A DNA stretch of 64,000 bases from Microbacterium sp. MYb45 (GTDB lineage: Bacteria > Actinomycetota > Actinomycetes > Actinomycetales > Microbacteriaceae). The DNA is taken from assembly GCF_002979655.1 (NCBI RefSeq), contig NZ_PCPG01000014.1, positions 1-64,000 of the forward strand, read 5' to 3'. Below are positions 26,785-34,953 of the stretch, one piece after another. Both the position numbers and the translations under genes were made by a program. How positions within the stretch are numbered: position 1 is the stretch's first letter; the number at the start of each line of letters is the position of its first letter. The notes under the pieces are model-generated. The model was given only the letters and a program-made list of their open reading frames with translations. It searched no databases and had not been told where the DNA came from.

Positions 26785-27831
26785 TCACCAGGCGGCGGCG
26801 ACCTCGGCGTGGGTGCGCAGGATGCCCTCGGTCGAGCCGGCGGGTGCGCGACCGATGCCGCACTCGGTCGCGACGCCGAACTCGCCCGCGTACGGGGTGG
26901 CTGCGGCGATGCGGCGCGCGGCCCCTTCCGCGCCGTCCTCCCGGTGCACGAGCCCGAGATACAGCTCGTTCACGGGCGCGAGGTCGGCGAGCGGCGCGAA
27001 GTAGGCGGCATCGTCGTGAGCGATCGGCACGGGCAGGTGGAGCCACGTCAGCGGGCGGGCGGATGCCGCGGCCACGGCGTTCGCATAGCGCACGAGGTTC
27101 GCAGCATCCGTCGGCTCGAAGAAGTGCTTCTCCCCCGCGTCGCCGTAGCAGAGGTGCACGCCCACCTCGACTCCTGCGGGCACGGCGTCGACCAGCGCGG
27201 CCAGGCGCTCGACGAGCCCGTCGAACGGATCGCCGGGCCACCATGCCTCCATGACCGCGCCGTAGCCGGCCGCGCGCTCGATGATGCCCATCTCGCTGGC
27301 GACGTCCCACTGCACCGCGAGGTCCTCGTGCGGGATCGCCGCGAGGACCTCATCGAGCTCCCGGAGGATGGCTGCGGTGTACACGGGTTCGATCGCGGCC
27401 CGATCGTCGCCGTGGAAGAACGAGGAGATCACGGCCAGCGGGGTCGGCAGCGACACCTGGAATCGGATGCCGGCGGGCACAGCTCCCTCGGCGCGGAGAC
27501 GCGCGAACACGGCGTACGACTCGATCGCAGCGGCGGCGTAGCCGAGCGGCGGCAGGGCGATGCTCGCGGCATCCACTCCCTCGGCGATGCGCAGGCCACG
27601 CGCGTCGATCCCTGCGGGGAACGGGATGGGCTCGTCGCCGATGCGCTCGATGCCGTCGGCCCGGCCGATCACGTCGGGCTGGAACATGATCCAGTGGAAT
27701 CGCGTGCCGACCTCGCCGTCCGGGATGCGGCGGAGCCGATCGCCGAGAAGCTCTGCCGCCGTGCGCATCGTGGTCTCGGCGTCGTCGAAGTTCACACTGC
27801 CCACGAGGAGGGCGCCCTGCGGCTGAGTCAT
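26785..27831 (-). CDS. MetE-like (cobalamin-independent methionine synthase family) zinc protein
   Basis: TIM-barrel protein of 348 residues related to the C-terminal half of MetE. The zinc ligands expected in that fold are visible: H and C in VHLCYGD (about residue 220) and a later Cys in ATECGIGR near residue 325. It lacks the N-terminal MetE half, so it is not a standard methionine synthase; this stand-alone family has no settled function. The ATG at 27831 lies 6 nt after TATTCT, which fits leaderless expression. Divergent from the iron-box gene. Confidence 0.75.
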   Translation of the reverse strand: MTQPQGALLVGSVNFDDAETTMRTAAELLGDRLRRIPDGEVGTRFHWIMFQPDVIGRADGIERIGDEPIPFPAGIDARGLRIAEGVDAASIALPPLGYAAAAIESYAVFARLRAEGAVPAGIRFQVSLPTPLAVISSFFHGDDRAAIEPVYTAAILRELDEVLAAIPHEDLAVQWDVASEMGIIERAAGYGAVMEAWWPGDPFDGLVERLAALVDAVPAGVEVGVHLCYGDAGEKHFFEPTDAANLVRYANAVAAASARPLTWLHLPVPIAHDDAAYFAPLADLAPVNELYLGLVHREDGAEGAARRIAAATPYAGEFGVATECGIGRAPAGSTEGILRTHAEVAAAW

Positions 27832-27843
27832 GCCCTCAGAATA
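27832..27843 (-). promoter_or_regulatory. Leaderless -10 element of the MetE-like gene
   Basis: TATTCT (27843-27838) then exactly 6 nt (27837-27832) to the ATG. Confidence 0.55.
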
Positions 27844-27911
27844 TCGGCGCGCAGGACCGGCGCCCTCGTGCTTTTGCACGGCGGGATCCCTCCGCGCGCG
27901 CGGCCGAACCG

Positions 27912-27927
27912 GGTTAGGATTGCCTAA
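27912..27927 (+). promoter_or_regulatory. DtxR/IdeR iron-box-like site
   Basis: GGTTAGGATTGCCTAA matches 13 of 16 positions of the matching part of the actinobacterial iron box (TTAGGTTAGGCTAACCTAA, from memory). TTAGG and CCTAA are symmetric around four bases. It overlaps a possible -10 (TAGGAT) 33 bp upstream of the next start, where an iron-loaded repressor would block transcription. Confidence 0.5.
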
Positions 27928-27952
27928 GAACCCGCCGCCTGTGGGGGCAGCG

Positions 27953-28750
27953 ATGACGGGAAGGGTACTCATCATGGGCTTCATCACGTCCGAGGCACTG
28001 GCCGAGACGGGCTACGTCGTCCTCGACGACCACACGTCGGCCGCCGATCCGGCCGAATGGCTCGATCTGGAGTACGTCGGGTGGCGCTCCTCGGGCATCA
28101 CGCGCTTCGCCCCGCTCACCAGCTACGCAGGCGACGTCGACTGCAACGGCTTCTGGAACCACACCCCGCCGCGGGCCGACAAAGACGGCGTCTGGGTCGA
28201 GTCGCAGATCGCGATCGCCCCCACGCTCCAGCGCCGGGCACAGGAGCCGGGCTCCGGCATCGGCCGCTGCCGCGTGATCGAGCTGCAGCCCAACGAGTAC
28301 GCCGACGCGATCTACAACCTGCATCAGGACGACAACAACCGCCTCAACGAAGAAGGCACCGGCTGGGTGGTCCGCGGGTTCTTCAACCTCTCGGACGACA
28401 CCGAGTCGATGCTGATCCTGCGCTCCGACCGCTTCGACCCGGCGACCGAGATCCGCCTGCCGCTGCGCGCGGGCTCGCGCATCATCGTCGACACCCAGCG
28501 CTTCTGGCACGCGGTCTGGCACCGCGGCACCGCCCCGCGCTACGCCCTCATCACGTCGTGGACGAGCGGACCCGAGCTCGACGCGTACATCGCCGCGAAC
28601 CACGGCGACCCGCATCCGCCGACCGTCGACCTCGACCCTCAGTTCGTCGACGACGCGCAGGTCGAGCTGCACCGCCGCATCGAGGAGCGCCGCCGCGCCT
28701 TCGAGGCACAGGGCATCGTGATGGAACCGCCCGTCGACATGAGCGTCTGA
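27953..28750 (+). CDS. Uncharacterised protein with 2OG-Fe(II)-oxygenase-like residues
   Basis: Not recognised as a named family. The 265-residue protein has the residue pattern of a 2-oxoglutarate/Fe(II) dioxygenase: H124-x-D126 in NLHQDDNN, a second His (H186 in QRFWHAVWHRG) and R196 ten residues later in APRYALITSW, with GWVVRGFFNLSDD between as a predicted core strand. The last 50 residues form a charged helix. Start could be ATG 27953 (GGGGG upstream) or ATG 27974 (GGGAAGGG upstream). An iron-box-like site upstream would fit an iron-responsive gene. The fold assignment is inference from residue spacing only. Confidence 0.6.
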   Translation: MTGRVLIMGFITSEALAETGYVVLDDHTSAADPAEWLDLEYVGWRSSGITRFAPLTSYAGDVDCNGFWNHTPPRADKDGVWVESQIAIAPTLQRRAQEPGSGIGRCRVIELQPNEYADAIYNLHQDDNNRLNEEGTGWVVRGFFNLSDDTESMLILRSDRFDPATEIRLPLRAGSRIIVDTQRFWHAVWHRGTAPRYALITSWTSGPELDAYIAANHGDPHPPTVDLDPQFVDDAQVELHRRIEERRRAFEAQGIVMEPPVDMSV

Positions 28751-28776
28751 CCGCTCATGTCCGGCACGCTCGACGC

Positions 28777-28789
28777 TACCCTCGGCCTA
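28777..28789 (+). promoter_or_regulatory. Leaderless -10 element of the Mog/MoaB-like gene
   Basis: TACCCT (28777-28782), 6 nt, ATG at 28789; no ribosome site. Confidence 0.55.
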
Positions 28790-29265
28790 TGACCTCCGCC
28801 GCCGTGCTCACCGTGTCCGATCGCGGTGCGGCAGGCACCCGCGCCGACACGGCCGGTCCCCTCGCCGTCGCCGCGCTCCGCGAAGCGGGGTTCGACTGCG
28901 CCGACCCTGTGATCATCCCCGACGGCGCGGATGCCGTCGAGCAGGCGCTGCACGAACTCCTCGCCCGCGGTCTGCGGCTCATCGTCACCACCGGCGGCAC
29001 CGGCATCGCCGCGCGCGACGAGACCCCCGAGGGCACCGCACGCGTGCTCGAGCGACAGCTTCCGGGAATCCCGGAAGAGCTGCGGCGGCAGGGTGCCGCG
29101 AGGTTCCCCGCCGCGATGCTCAGCCGCGGCCTCGCCGGCACCGCGCAGGGCGCGCTGATCGTGAACCTGCCCGGCTCCCCCGGCGGCGTCGCCGACGGCA
29201 TGCCGGTCATCCTGTCGGTCGCCCCGCACGTGATCGCCCAGCTCGACGGAGAGGACCACCGATGA
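28789..29265 (+). CDS. Molybdopterin adenylyltransferase (MogA/MoaB family)
   Basis: Activates molybdopterin by adenylation before molybdenum insertion. The 158-residue protein has the MoCF_biosynth motifs: AVLTVSDRGAAGTRADTAGP at the N terminus, LIVTTGGTGIAARDETPE in the middle (TTGGTG and the Asp needed for catalysis), and IVNLPGSPGGVADG near the end. MogA and MoaB share these motifs, so the symbol is left open. The stop overlaps moaE (ATGA). Starts the short plus-strand operon that converges on the minus-strand cofactor operon. Confidence 0.9.
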   Translation: MTSAAVLTVSDRGAAGTRADTAGPLAVAALREAGFDCADPVIIPDGADAVEQALHELLARGLRLIVTTGGTGIAARDETPEGTARVLERQLPGIPEELRRQGAARFPAAMLSRGLAGTAQGALIVNLPGSPGGVADGMPVILSVAPHVIAQLDGEDHR

Positions 29266-29696
29266 CCGTCACCCTTGCCGCGATCAGCGACACAGCCCTG
29301 TCTCTCGATGCGCACCTCGCCGCGGTGGACGACGCCCGCGCGGGCGCGGTCACGACGTTCCTCGGACGCGTCCGCGACCACGACCCGGATGCCGCCGGCG
29401 AGGTCGTCGCCCTCGAGTACTCCTCGCACCCGGATGCCGAGCGGATCCTTCGCGACCTCGCCGAACGCGCCGTCGCCGCAGGTGTCAGCGGAGAGGCGAT
29501 CGTCGCCGTGAGCCACCGCATCGGCCGCCTGCCCGTCGGCTCGGCCGCTGTCGTCGTCGCGGTCGCCGCCGCACATCGCGACGAGGCGTTCGTGGTGTGC
29601 CGCGAGATCATCGAGGCCATCAAGCGCGAGCTCCCGGTCTGGAAGCGTCAGGTCGAGGCCGACGGCACCACCGCCTGGAAGGGTATCGGCGGCTGA
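29262..29696 (+). CDS. moaE: Molybdopterin synthase catalytic subunit
   Basis: Large subunit of molybdopterin synthase; with MoaD it inserts two sulfurs into precursor Z/cPMP. The protein is 144 residues with GAVTTFLGRVRDHD, ALEYSSHPDAERIL, SHRIGRLPVGSAAVVVAV, AHRDEAF and the C-terminal PVWKRQ containing the conserved Lys. Overlaps the Mog/MoaB-like gene. Its partner moaD lies only 3 bp away on the opposite strand. Confidence 0.95.
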   Translation: MTVTLAAISDTALSLDAHLAAVDDARAGAVTTFLGRVRDHDPDAAGEVVALEYSSHPDAERILRDLAERAVAAGVSGEAIVAVSHRIGRLPVGSAAVVVAVAAAHRDEAFVVCREIIEAIKRELPVWKRQVEADGTTAWKGIGG

Positions 29697-29699
29697 GCC

Positions 29700-29933
29700 T
29701 CAGCCTCCGGCGAACGGAGGCAGCACGTCGACGGTCCCCACCCCCGCCAGCGCGAAGTCGTCGTCCACCCTGGCGCCGTCCACGAGCAGCGCACAGCGGT
29801 CGAGGATCGCTCCGAGTGCCGGATGCGCGTCCACCAGCTCGGCCCGCAGCGCGCCGAGGGTCACAGCATCCGAGGGCTCCGTCGCCCGGCCCGCCGCATC
29901 CTCCGCTGCCGCGAAGTAGCGCACCGTCGCCAT
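29700..29933 (-). CDS. moaD: Molybdopterin synthase sulfur carrier subunit
   Basis: Ubiquitin-fold sulfur carrier of 77 residues ending in the obligatory Gly-Gly (PPFAGG), which MoeB adenylates and which is then thiocarboxylated. Begins MATVRYFAAAEDAAG as in the family. Last gene of the moeB-moeA-moaC-mobA-DUF6457-moaD chain in which each start overlaps the previous stop. Confidence 0.93.
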   Translation of the reverse strand: MATVRYFAAAEDAAGRATEPSDAVTLGALRAELVDAHPALGAILDRCALLVDGARVDDDFALAGVGTVDVLPPFAGG

Positions 29934-30214
29934 CAGCTCTGCTCCTGAGCCGCATGCGCGTTCGCGAGCTCGACGATCGCGGCGACCGCGGCCCGCACAT
30001 CGTCGGGCGAGCCGCCCGCACGACCGGCGACCAGACCGGCGACGAAGGCGCTGAACGGCGCGGCCGGGCGCGCGACCCCGTTCGCGACATCTCTCGCGAG
30101 GTCGAGGATCAGCGCGACCGGCACATCGTCCGCCCCCAGGTCGAATCGTTCGCGCAGCTCGGCCGCCCAGGCGTCGAGCGCCTCCGGAGGAAGAGTGCGG
30201 CTGTTCTCGGTCAT
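29933..30214 (-). CDS. Small DUF6457-like protein in the molybdenum cofactor operon
   Basis: Acidic helical protein of 93 residues (LPPEALDAWAAELRERFDLG, ILDLARDVANGVARPAAPFSAFVAGLVAG). It looks like the actinobacterial DUF6457 family, often found next to mobA; function unknown. Both ends overlap neighbours by ATGA, so it is tightly coupled to MobA and MoaD synthesis and probably assists cofactor assembly (inference). Confidence 0.75.
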   Translation of the reverse strand: MTENSRTLPPEALDAWAAELRERFDLGADDVPVALILDLARDVANGVARPAAPFSAFVAGLVAGRAGGSPDDVRAAVAAIVELANAHAAQEQS

Positions 30215-30819
30215 GGCGTCTCCTCGAATTCCTGTCGTGCGCGAGCCAGGTCGGCGGGCGAGTCGATGTCGGCGGTGGTCCCCTCCTGGTCGACGACCCA
30301 CTCGATGGCGAGACCGCCGAGGAGGGCGTGGACCGAGGCGTTCCGGTCGGTCTCGATCACGTCGAGCGCGCCGCGGACCGATGCCGTGCGATACAGGCCG
30401 GCCAGCCACTGCGGCTGCCCGTCTGCAGAGAACACGACACCGTCGACGGATGCCGCTGCCCCCGCATCATCGGCGCGGTGGGAGAGCAAGCCGTGCACGA
30501 CCGCATCCGGTCGCGCGAGGTCCCCGGCGAGGATCAGCACCCTCTCCGCCGGCATCCGCGCGAGTCCCGCAGCGATCCCCGCCACCGGGCCGCCGAGCGG
30601 CGGCTCCTCCCGCGTCCAGACCACGTCGGCCGACTCCTCGAGCACCGGACCGACCGCCACGATCGGCCCGACCCCGCCTGCGACCAGCGCTTCCACGGTG
30701 CGGGCGAACAGCGATCGCCCCTCCAGCGTGAGAAGAGGCTTCGCGATGCCGCCCATCCGGCGACCCTCGCCGCCGACGAGCAGCACGGCGCCGACCCCGG
30801 CGTGCGGCGACGTGGTCAC
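30211..30819 (-). CDS. mobA: Molybdenum cofactor guanylyltransferase
   Basis: Attaches GMP to molybdopterin to make the bis-MGD form required by NarG. The NTP-transferase of 202 residues has the nucleotide motif LLVGGEGRRMGGIAKPLL near the start, EEPPLGGPVAGIAAGL and LILAGDLARP (metal-binding Asp). GTG start overlaps the moaC stop (GTGA). Confidence 0.88.
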   Translation of the reverse strand: MTTSPHAGVGAVLLVGGEGRRMGGIAKPLLTLEGRSLFARTVEALVAGGVGPIVAVGPVLEESADVVWTREEPPLGGPVAGIAAGLARMPAERVLILAGDLARPDAVVHGLLSHRADDAGAAASVDGVVFSADGQPQWLAGLYRTASVRGALDVIETDRNASVHALLGGLAIEWVVDQEGTTADIDSPADLARARQEFEETP

Positions 30820-31289
30820 TCCCCGGGCCTCCGCCAGGACCCGCTGCGCCCACCCTCCTTGGCGACGATGCGCACGTTCTCGATCGTCACGGCGCGATCC
30901 ACACCCTTGATCATGTCGACGACGGCGAGAGCGGCGACCGAGACGGCGGTGAGCGCCTCCATCTCGACCCCGGTGCGATCGGCCGTGCGCACGGTGGCGC
31001 TGATCCGGATCCCGGTGTCTTCGATGTCGAGGTCGACGACCGCGCCGTGCACGCCGATGACATGTGCGAGCGGCAGCAGTTCGGGCGTGCGCTTGGCCGC
31101 CTGGATGCCGGCGATGCGCGCCACCGCGAGCACATCACCCTTGGGCACGGTGCCGTCACGGAGCAGGGCGACCGTCTCCGGCGCGCAGCGCACGAAACCC
31201 GCGGCGGTCGCGGCCCGCACGGTCGGCTGCTTCTCGGTCACATCGACCATGCGCGCATGGCCGGCCGAATCCAGGTGGGTGAAGGTCAT
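30816..31289 (-). CDS. moaC: Cyclic pyranopterin monophosphate synthase
   Basis: Acts after MoaA to form cyclic pyranopterin monophosphate. The protein is 157 residues with the family landmarks MVDVTEKQPTVRAA, AKRTPELLPLAHVIGV (catalytic Lys and His region), TGVEMEALTAVSVAALAVVDMIKGVD and KEGGRSG at the C terminus. Overlaps moeA and mobA by ATGA and GTGA. Confidence 0.96.
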   Translation of the reverse strand: MTFTHLDSAGHARMVDVTEKQPTVRAATAAGFVRCAPETVALLRDGTVPKGDVLAVARIAGIQAAKRTPELLPLAHVIGVHGAVVDLDIEDTGIRISATVRTADRTGVEMEALTAVSVAALAVVDMIKGVDRAVTIENVRIVAKEGGRSGSWRRPGE

Positions 31290-32509
31290 GACAGCTCCAG
31301 CACGTCGATGAGGTCGCCGACTGAGACCTGTTCGGTCTCGGCGGCGACGATGGCATAGGCGGTGGCGGCCCCGAGGCCGACCGCGAGGTGCGAGCCGGAT
31401 CCCCCGCGGGTCGCCGGATGCACGCGGCCCTCCGCGTCGATCACGGCGGGCAGATACTGACGACGACCGGGAGGGGTGCGCCACCCGACGCCCGCGGCGA
31501 GACGTCTCCGTGGGCGCTGGATATCGCGGCGACCCTGCAGACGCAGCAACGCCGGCCGCACCAGCACCTCGAAAGAGACGGCCACGCTCACCGGATTACC
31601 GGGCAGGCCGAACAGCAGCATCCCCTCAGCCGTCGCCCCGAACCCCTGGGGCTTGCCCGGCTGCATCGCGACCTTCACGAACTCCATCGCGTCGCTCAGC
31701 CCCTGCCGCACCGGCTCGTATGCACCGGCGCTCACGCCCCCGGAGAAGATCACGGCATCGAGCCCGAGCGCGGTCGCACGGGCCACAGCCTCGGCGGGGC
31801 CCGCGCCTTCGTCGCCGACGACCTCCCGGAACACGACCTCGGCCCCGGCCTCGGCTACGAGCCCGGCGAGCAGCAGCCCGTTCGATTCCGGAATCTGCCC
31901 TCGGGCCAGCGGCTCCCCCGGCGGGACGAGCTCGGCGCCGGTCGAGACGATGGCCACCTGCGGCCGCGGGGCGACGGCGACCCGAGCGATGCCGACGGAT
32001 GCCAGTGCGGCCAGCTGCCGGGCGCCGAGCAGCGTGCCCGGCTCGAGAACGACGGCGCCGACCGCGGCATCGGCCCCCGCCCGCCGCACATGCGCGCCCT
32101 CCGCCGGTGCGCGAACCACCCGGATGTCCCCCAGCGAGTCGGCGAGGCCACCCACGGTGTCTTCGAAAGGCACGACTGTGTCGGCCGCAGCCGGCACCGG
32201 AGCGCCGGTCATGATGCGGGCGGCCGTGCCCCGAGCGAGTGGGGGATCCTCCGCGCTGCCCGCCGGGACGTCCGCCACGACCCGCAGCACGGCCGGATGC
32301 TCCGAGGATGCCGTGGCGACGTCGGCGAAACGCACCGCGAAGCCGTCCATCGCGGAGTTGTCGAACACGGGGACGGGGTTCTGCGCGCGAGCAGGCTCCG
32401 TCAGCGTGAAGCCGATCGCCTCGTCCAGAGTCCGGGTGACCGCCGGACGACTCCGCACGGCGGCGAGCACCACAGCGAGCTGCTCTTCGACCGTGCGCAT
32501 GCCGCTCAT
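31286..32509 (-). CDS. moeA: Molybdopterin molybdenumtransferase
   Basis: Inserts molybdenum into adenylated molybdopterin. The protein is 407 residues with the N-terminal VPVFDNSAMDGFAVR motif, GAPVPAAADTVVP, the MoCF domain motif FSGGVSAGAYEPV and GLPGNPVSVAVSFE, and a C-terminal beta domain. Start ATG 32509 overlaps the moeB stop; ATG 32500 is an alternative. Works with the Mog/MoaB-like protein and ModABC-imported molybdate. Confidence 0.95.
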   Translation of the reverse strand: MSGMRTVEEQLAVVLAAVRSRPAVTRTLDEAIGFTLTEPARAQNPVPVFDNSAMDGFAVRFADVATASSEHPAVLRVVADVPAGSAEDPPLARGTAARIMTGAPVPAAADTVVPFEDTVGGLADSLGDIRVVRAPAEGAHVRRAGADAAVGAVVLEPGTLLGARQLAALASVGIARVAVAPRPQVAIVSTGAELVPPGEPLARGQIPESNGLLLAGLVAEAGAEVVFREVVGDEGAGPAEAVARATALGLDAVIFSGGVSAGAYEPVRQGLSDAMEFVKVAMQPGKPQGFGATAEGMLLFGLPGNPVSVAVSFEVLVRPALLRLQGRRDIQRPRRRLAAGVGWRTPPGRRQYLPAVIDAEGRVHPATRGGSGSHLAVGLGAATAYAIVAAETEQVSVGDLIDVLELS

Positions 32510-33615
32510 CGCGCGCTCCAGGCGTCCATGCCGCCGGTCAGCACCACGGCGTCGACCCCGGCGTCCCGCAGGGCTGCCGCAGCGCGCACTGCCCGTAGTC
32601 CGCGCTGGCACACGACCACGATCCGGCCCTCGGCGGAAAAAGCCTCGGGACGACCGAGCACTTCCGCCAGCGGCGCGTGCCGGGAGCCGGGGATCGCCCC
32701 GAAGGAGACCTCATCCGCCTCGCGCACATCGAGCACGAACGCTCCGGCGGTGACCTCGTCGTCGAGTGCGTCCGCGGCGACGTGAGGTACCGCCGGGCGC
32801 GCGGGAACCGAGGTCGCCTCGCTGGTCGTCGCCGCACCGGCCCTCTCCGCGCGCCCGCGCAGCGGAACCTCACTCATCCGTCCCCGCAGCGCGTCGATCA
32901 GCAGCACGCGACCGAACAGCGGCTCCCCGATGCCGGCGATGAGCTTGATGGCTTCCATCGCGAGCACCGAACCCACCTGGAGGCAGAGCGCCCCGAGCAC
33001 TCCCACCGCCGCGCAGCTCGGCAGTTCGCCGACCCCCTCGGGCGGGTACAGGTCGCTCAGCACGACCGGCGGCACTCCGGCGGGTGGTGCCGACCAGAAC
33101 ACCGTCACCTGCGCGGCGAACTCCTGCACCACACCCCACACCAGCGGCACCCCGAGCCGCTCGCACGCGGCAGCGACGAGCGTGCGGGTCTCGAACGTGT
33201 CGGACCCGTCGATCACGAGGTCGGCCTCGGACAACAGCGCCTCGGCATTGGCCGCGGTGAGTCGTTCGCGCACGGGACGAACGGTCGTCTCCGGCGCGAG
33301 ATCCGCCGCGACGCGCACCGCGCTGTCGACCTTGGGCGCGTCGACGTCGGCCAGGCGGTGCAGCACCTGACGCTGCAGGTTCGAGAACTCGACCACGTCG
33401 TCGTCGATGACCGTGAGGGTGCCGACGCCGGCTGCGGCGAGCGCGAGCACGACGGGAGATCCGAGCCCACCCACACCGACGACGGTGACGTGGGCCGCGC
33501 GCAACCGTCGCTGTCCGATTTCGCCGAGGTCGGCGAGGACGAGGTGCCGGGCGGTCCGCTGTGCTTCCGCGGCGCTGAGTGCTGCGACGGGCTCGACGAG
33601 CGGAGGCAGCGGCAT
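32506..33615 (-). CDS. moeB: MoeB-type adenylyltransferase with C-terminal rhodanese domain
   Basis: Activates the MoaD C terminus and passes sulfur to it. The 369-residue protein has a ThiF/MoeB domain (GVGGLGSPVVLALAAAGVG nucleotide loop about residue 47, DDDVVEFSNLQRQ, DGSDTFETR, and the putative catalytic Cys in PSCAAVGVLG), then a rhodanese domain with active-site loop CQRGLR near residue 335. The paired CxxC zinc motifs of E. coli MoeB are not seen. First gene of the cofactor operon; the ATG is 6 nt from TAGCCT, so probably leaderless. Confidence 0.93.
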   Translation of the reverse strand: MPLPPLVEPVAALSAAEAQRTARHLVLADLGEIGQRRLRAAHVTVVGVGGLGSPVVLALAAAGVGTLTVIDDDVVEFSNLQRQVLHRLADVDAPKVDSAVRVAADLAPETTVRPVRERLTAANAEALLSEADLVIDGSDTFETRTLVAAACERLGVPLVWGVVQEFAAQVTVFWSAPPAGVPPVVLSDLYPPEGVGELPSCAAVGVLGALCLQVGSVLAMEAIKLIAGIGEPLFGRVLLIDALRGRMSEVPLRGRAERAGAATTSEATSVPARPAVPHVAADALDDEVTAGAFVLDVREADEVSFGAIPGSRHAPLAEVLGRPEAFSAEGRIVVVCQRGLRAVRAAAALRDAGVDAVVLTGGMDAWSAR

Positions 33616-33627
33616 GCGCTCAGGCTA
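33616..33627 (-). promoter_or_regulatory. Leaderless -10 element of moeB
   Basis: TAGCCT (33627-33622), 6 nt, ATG at 33615. No ribosome site. Confidence 0.6.
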
Positions 33628-33693
33628 CCCCGGGACGCGTGGCAGCGGGCCCTCCGAGCGCCGGAGAAATCCCCCGCCGAAGGACCGATGATG

Positions 33694-33746
33694 CGGCAGA
33701 TCTCCGCGGATGCGGAATATGCACGGCAGATGGCCTGGATCTGCGG
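33694..33746. promoter_or_regulatory. Three related half-sites between moeB and the mod operon
   Basis: CGGCAGAT at 33694-33701 and again at 33724-33731 (30 bp apart), then the inverted copy ATCTGCGG at 33739-33746. The last two form an inverted repeat GCAGAT-N7-ATCTGC ending 12 bp upstream of the -10 of the HTH-TOBE gene. Likely binding sites for a molybdate-responsive regulator of both divergent operons (inference). Confidence 0.5.
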
Positions 33747-33758
33747 AACTCGCGCCTT

Positions 33759-33771
33759 TAGGCTCGGTCTG
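33759..33771 (+). promoter_or_regulatory. Leaderless -10 element of the HTH-TOBE/mod operon
   Basis: TAGGCT (33759-33764), 6 nt, GTG at 33771. Confidence 0.6.
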
Positions 33772-34160
33772 TGACCACCTATCGCATCGCCGAAGCCGCA
33801 CGGCTGCTCGGCGTGAGCGACGACACGGTGCGGCGGTGGGTCGACCAGGACGCACTGCCGGTCACCGCCGACAGTCCCGCCCGCATCCCCGGTGCGGCCC
33901 TCGCCCAGCACGCGGTCGCCCTCGCCGCGGCCCCACCCACTCCGGGCGATGTGCTCTCCAGCGCCCGCAACCGCTTCACGGGACTCGTCACCCGCGTGCA
34001 GATCGACGGCGTCATGGCGCAGGTCGACATCCAGGCGGGTCCGCATCGATTCGTTTCCCTGCTCTCGGCCGAGGCCGTTCGCGAGCTCGATCTGCAGCCG
34101 GGGTCTCTCGCCGTCGCGGTGATCAAGGCCACCACCGTGATCGTGGAGACGCCGCGGTGA
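33771..34160 (+). CDS. HTH-TOBE (molybdate-binding) regulator
   Basis: Two-domain protein of 129 residues. Residues 1-50 are an excisionase/MerR-like helix-turn-helix (YRIAEAARLLGVSDDTVRRWVDQ); residues about 62-129 are a Mop/TOBE domain (SARNRFTGLVTRVQ, VSLLSAEAVRELDL, GSLAVAVIKATTVIVE), which binds molybdate oxyanion. It replaces the ModE type of regulator and heads the mod operon; the neighbouring ModC has no TOBE domain of its own. Stop overlaps modA (GTGA). Probably senses molybdate and regulates mod and moe operons. Confidence 0.88.
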   Translation: MTTYRIAEAARLLGVSDDTVRRWVDQDALPVTADSPARIPGAALAQHAVALAAAPPTPGDVLSSARNRFTGLVTRVQIDGVMAQVDIQAGPHRFVSLLSAEAVRELDLQPGSLAVAVIKATTVIVETPR

Positions 34161-34927
34161 ACCACCGGCTCCTCACCGGGTCGGCAGCGCTGGTCCTCGC
34201 CCTGCTGCTGGGCGGCTGCTCTGCCGTCTCCTCCGCCGATCCGTCGCCCTCCCCCGCCGAGGGAGAGCTCACCGGCGAGGTCACCGTCTTCGCCGCGGCC
34301 TCGCTGAGCCCGGTCTTCGACGAGATCGCCGCGGCCTTCACCGCGGAGCACCCGACGGTCGACGTGGCTCCGATCGTCTACGACGGGTCGAGCGTGCTCG
34401 TGACGCAGCTCGCCGAGGGCGCACACGCCGATGTCCTCGCCACCGCCGACGAACGCACGATGCAGACGCTCATCGACACCGGCCTCGCCGACGACCCGGA
34501 GCCGTTCGCGACGAACACCCTCGTGGTCGCGGTGCCCGCAGGAAACCCCGCCGGCATCACCTCTCTCGCCGACCTCGCAGACGCGACCACCGTGCTGTGT
34601 GCGCCCGAGGTGCCCTGCGGGGCGGCATCGCAGACGCTGCTCGACGCCGCCGGCGTCTCGGTCACGGCGGCGAGCCTCGAGCAGAACGTCTCCGCGGTCC
34701 TGCAGAAGATCGTCGCCGGCGAAGCGGACGCCGGTCTGGTCTACGCGACCGACGTGGTGGGCGCAGACGTCGAGAGCTTCGCTCCGGAGGGCAGCGACGA
34801 GGTCGTGAACCGCTACCCGATCGTCGCACTCGACGGAGCCACGGATGCCGGAGGAGCATTCACCGAGTTCGTGCGGGGTCCGGTCGGCCGCGGGATCCTC
34901 GCCGACCACGGCTTCGGTACGCCGTGA
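34157..34927 (+). CDS. modA: Molybdate-binding lipoprotein
   Basis: Extracellular molybdate-binding protein of 256 residues: signal helix, lipobox LLLGGC (Cys about 21), Ser/Pro-rich linker, then the ModA fold (VFAAASLSPVFDEIAAAF with the ligand Ser, YDGSSVLVTQLAEGA, ATADERTM, and DAGLVYATDV with the Tyr/Asp region). Delivers molybdate to ModB. GTG start overlaps the regulator stop. Confidence 0.95.
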   Translation: MNHRLLTGSAALVLALLLGGCSAVSSADPSPSPAEGELTGEVTVFAAASLSPVFDEIAAAFTAEHPTVDVAPIVYDGSSVLVTQLAEGAHADVLATADERTMQTLIDTGLADDPEPFATNTLVVAVPAGNPAGITSLADLADATTVLCAPEVPCGAASQTLLDAAGVSVTAASLEQNVSAVLQKIVAGEADAGLVYATDVVGADVESFAPEGSDEVVNRYPIVALDGATDAGGAFTEFVRGPVGRGILADHGFGTP

Positions 34928-34953
34928 TCGGGGATCGGCCCGCGAGGCGGAGC

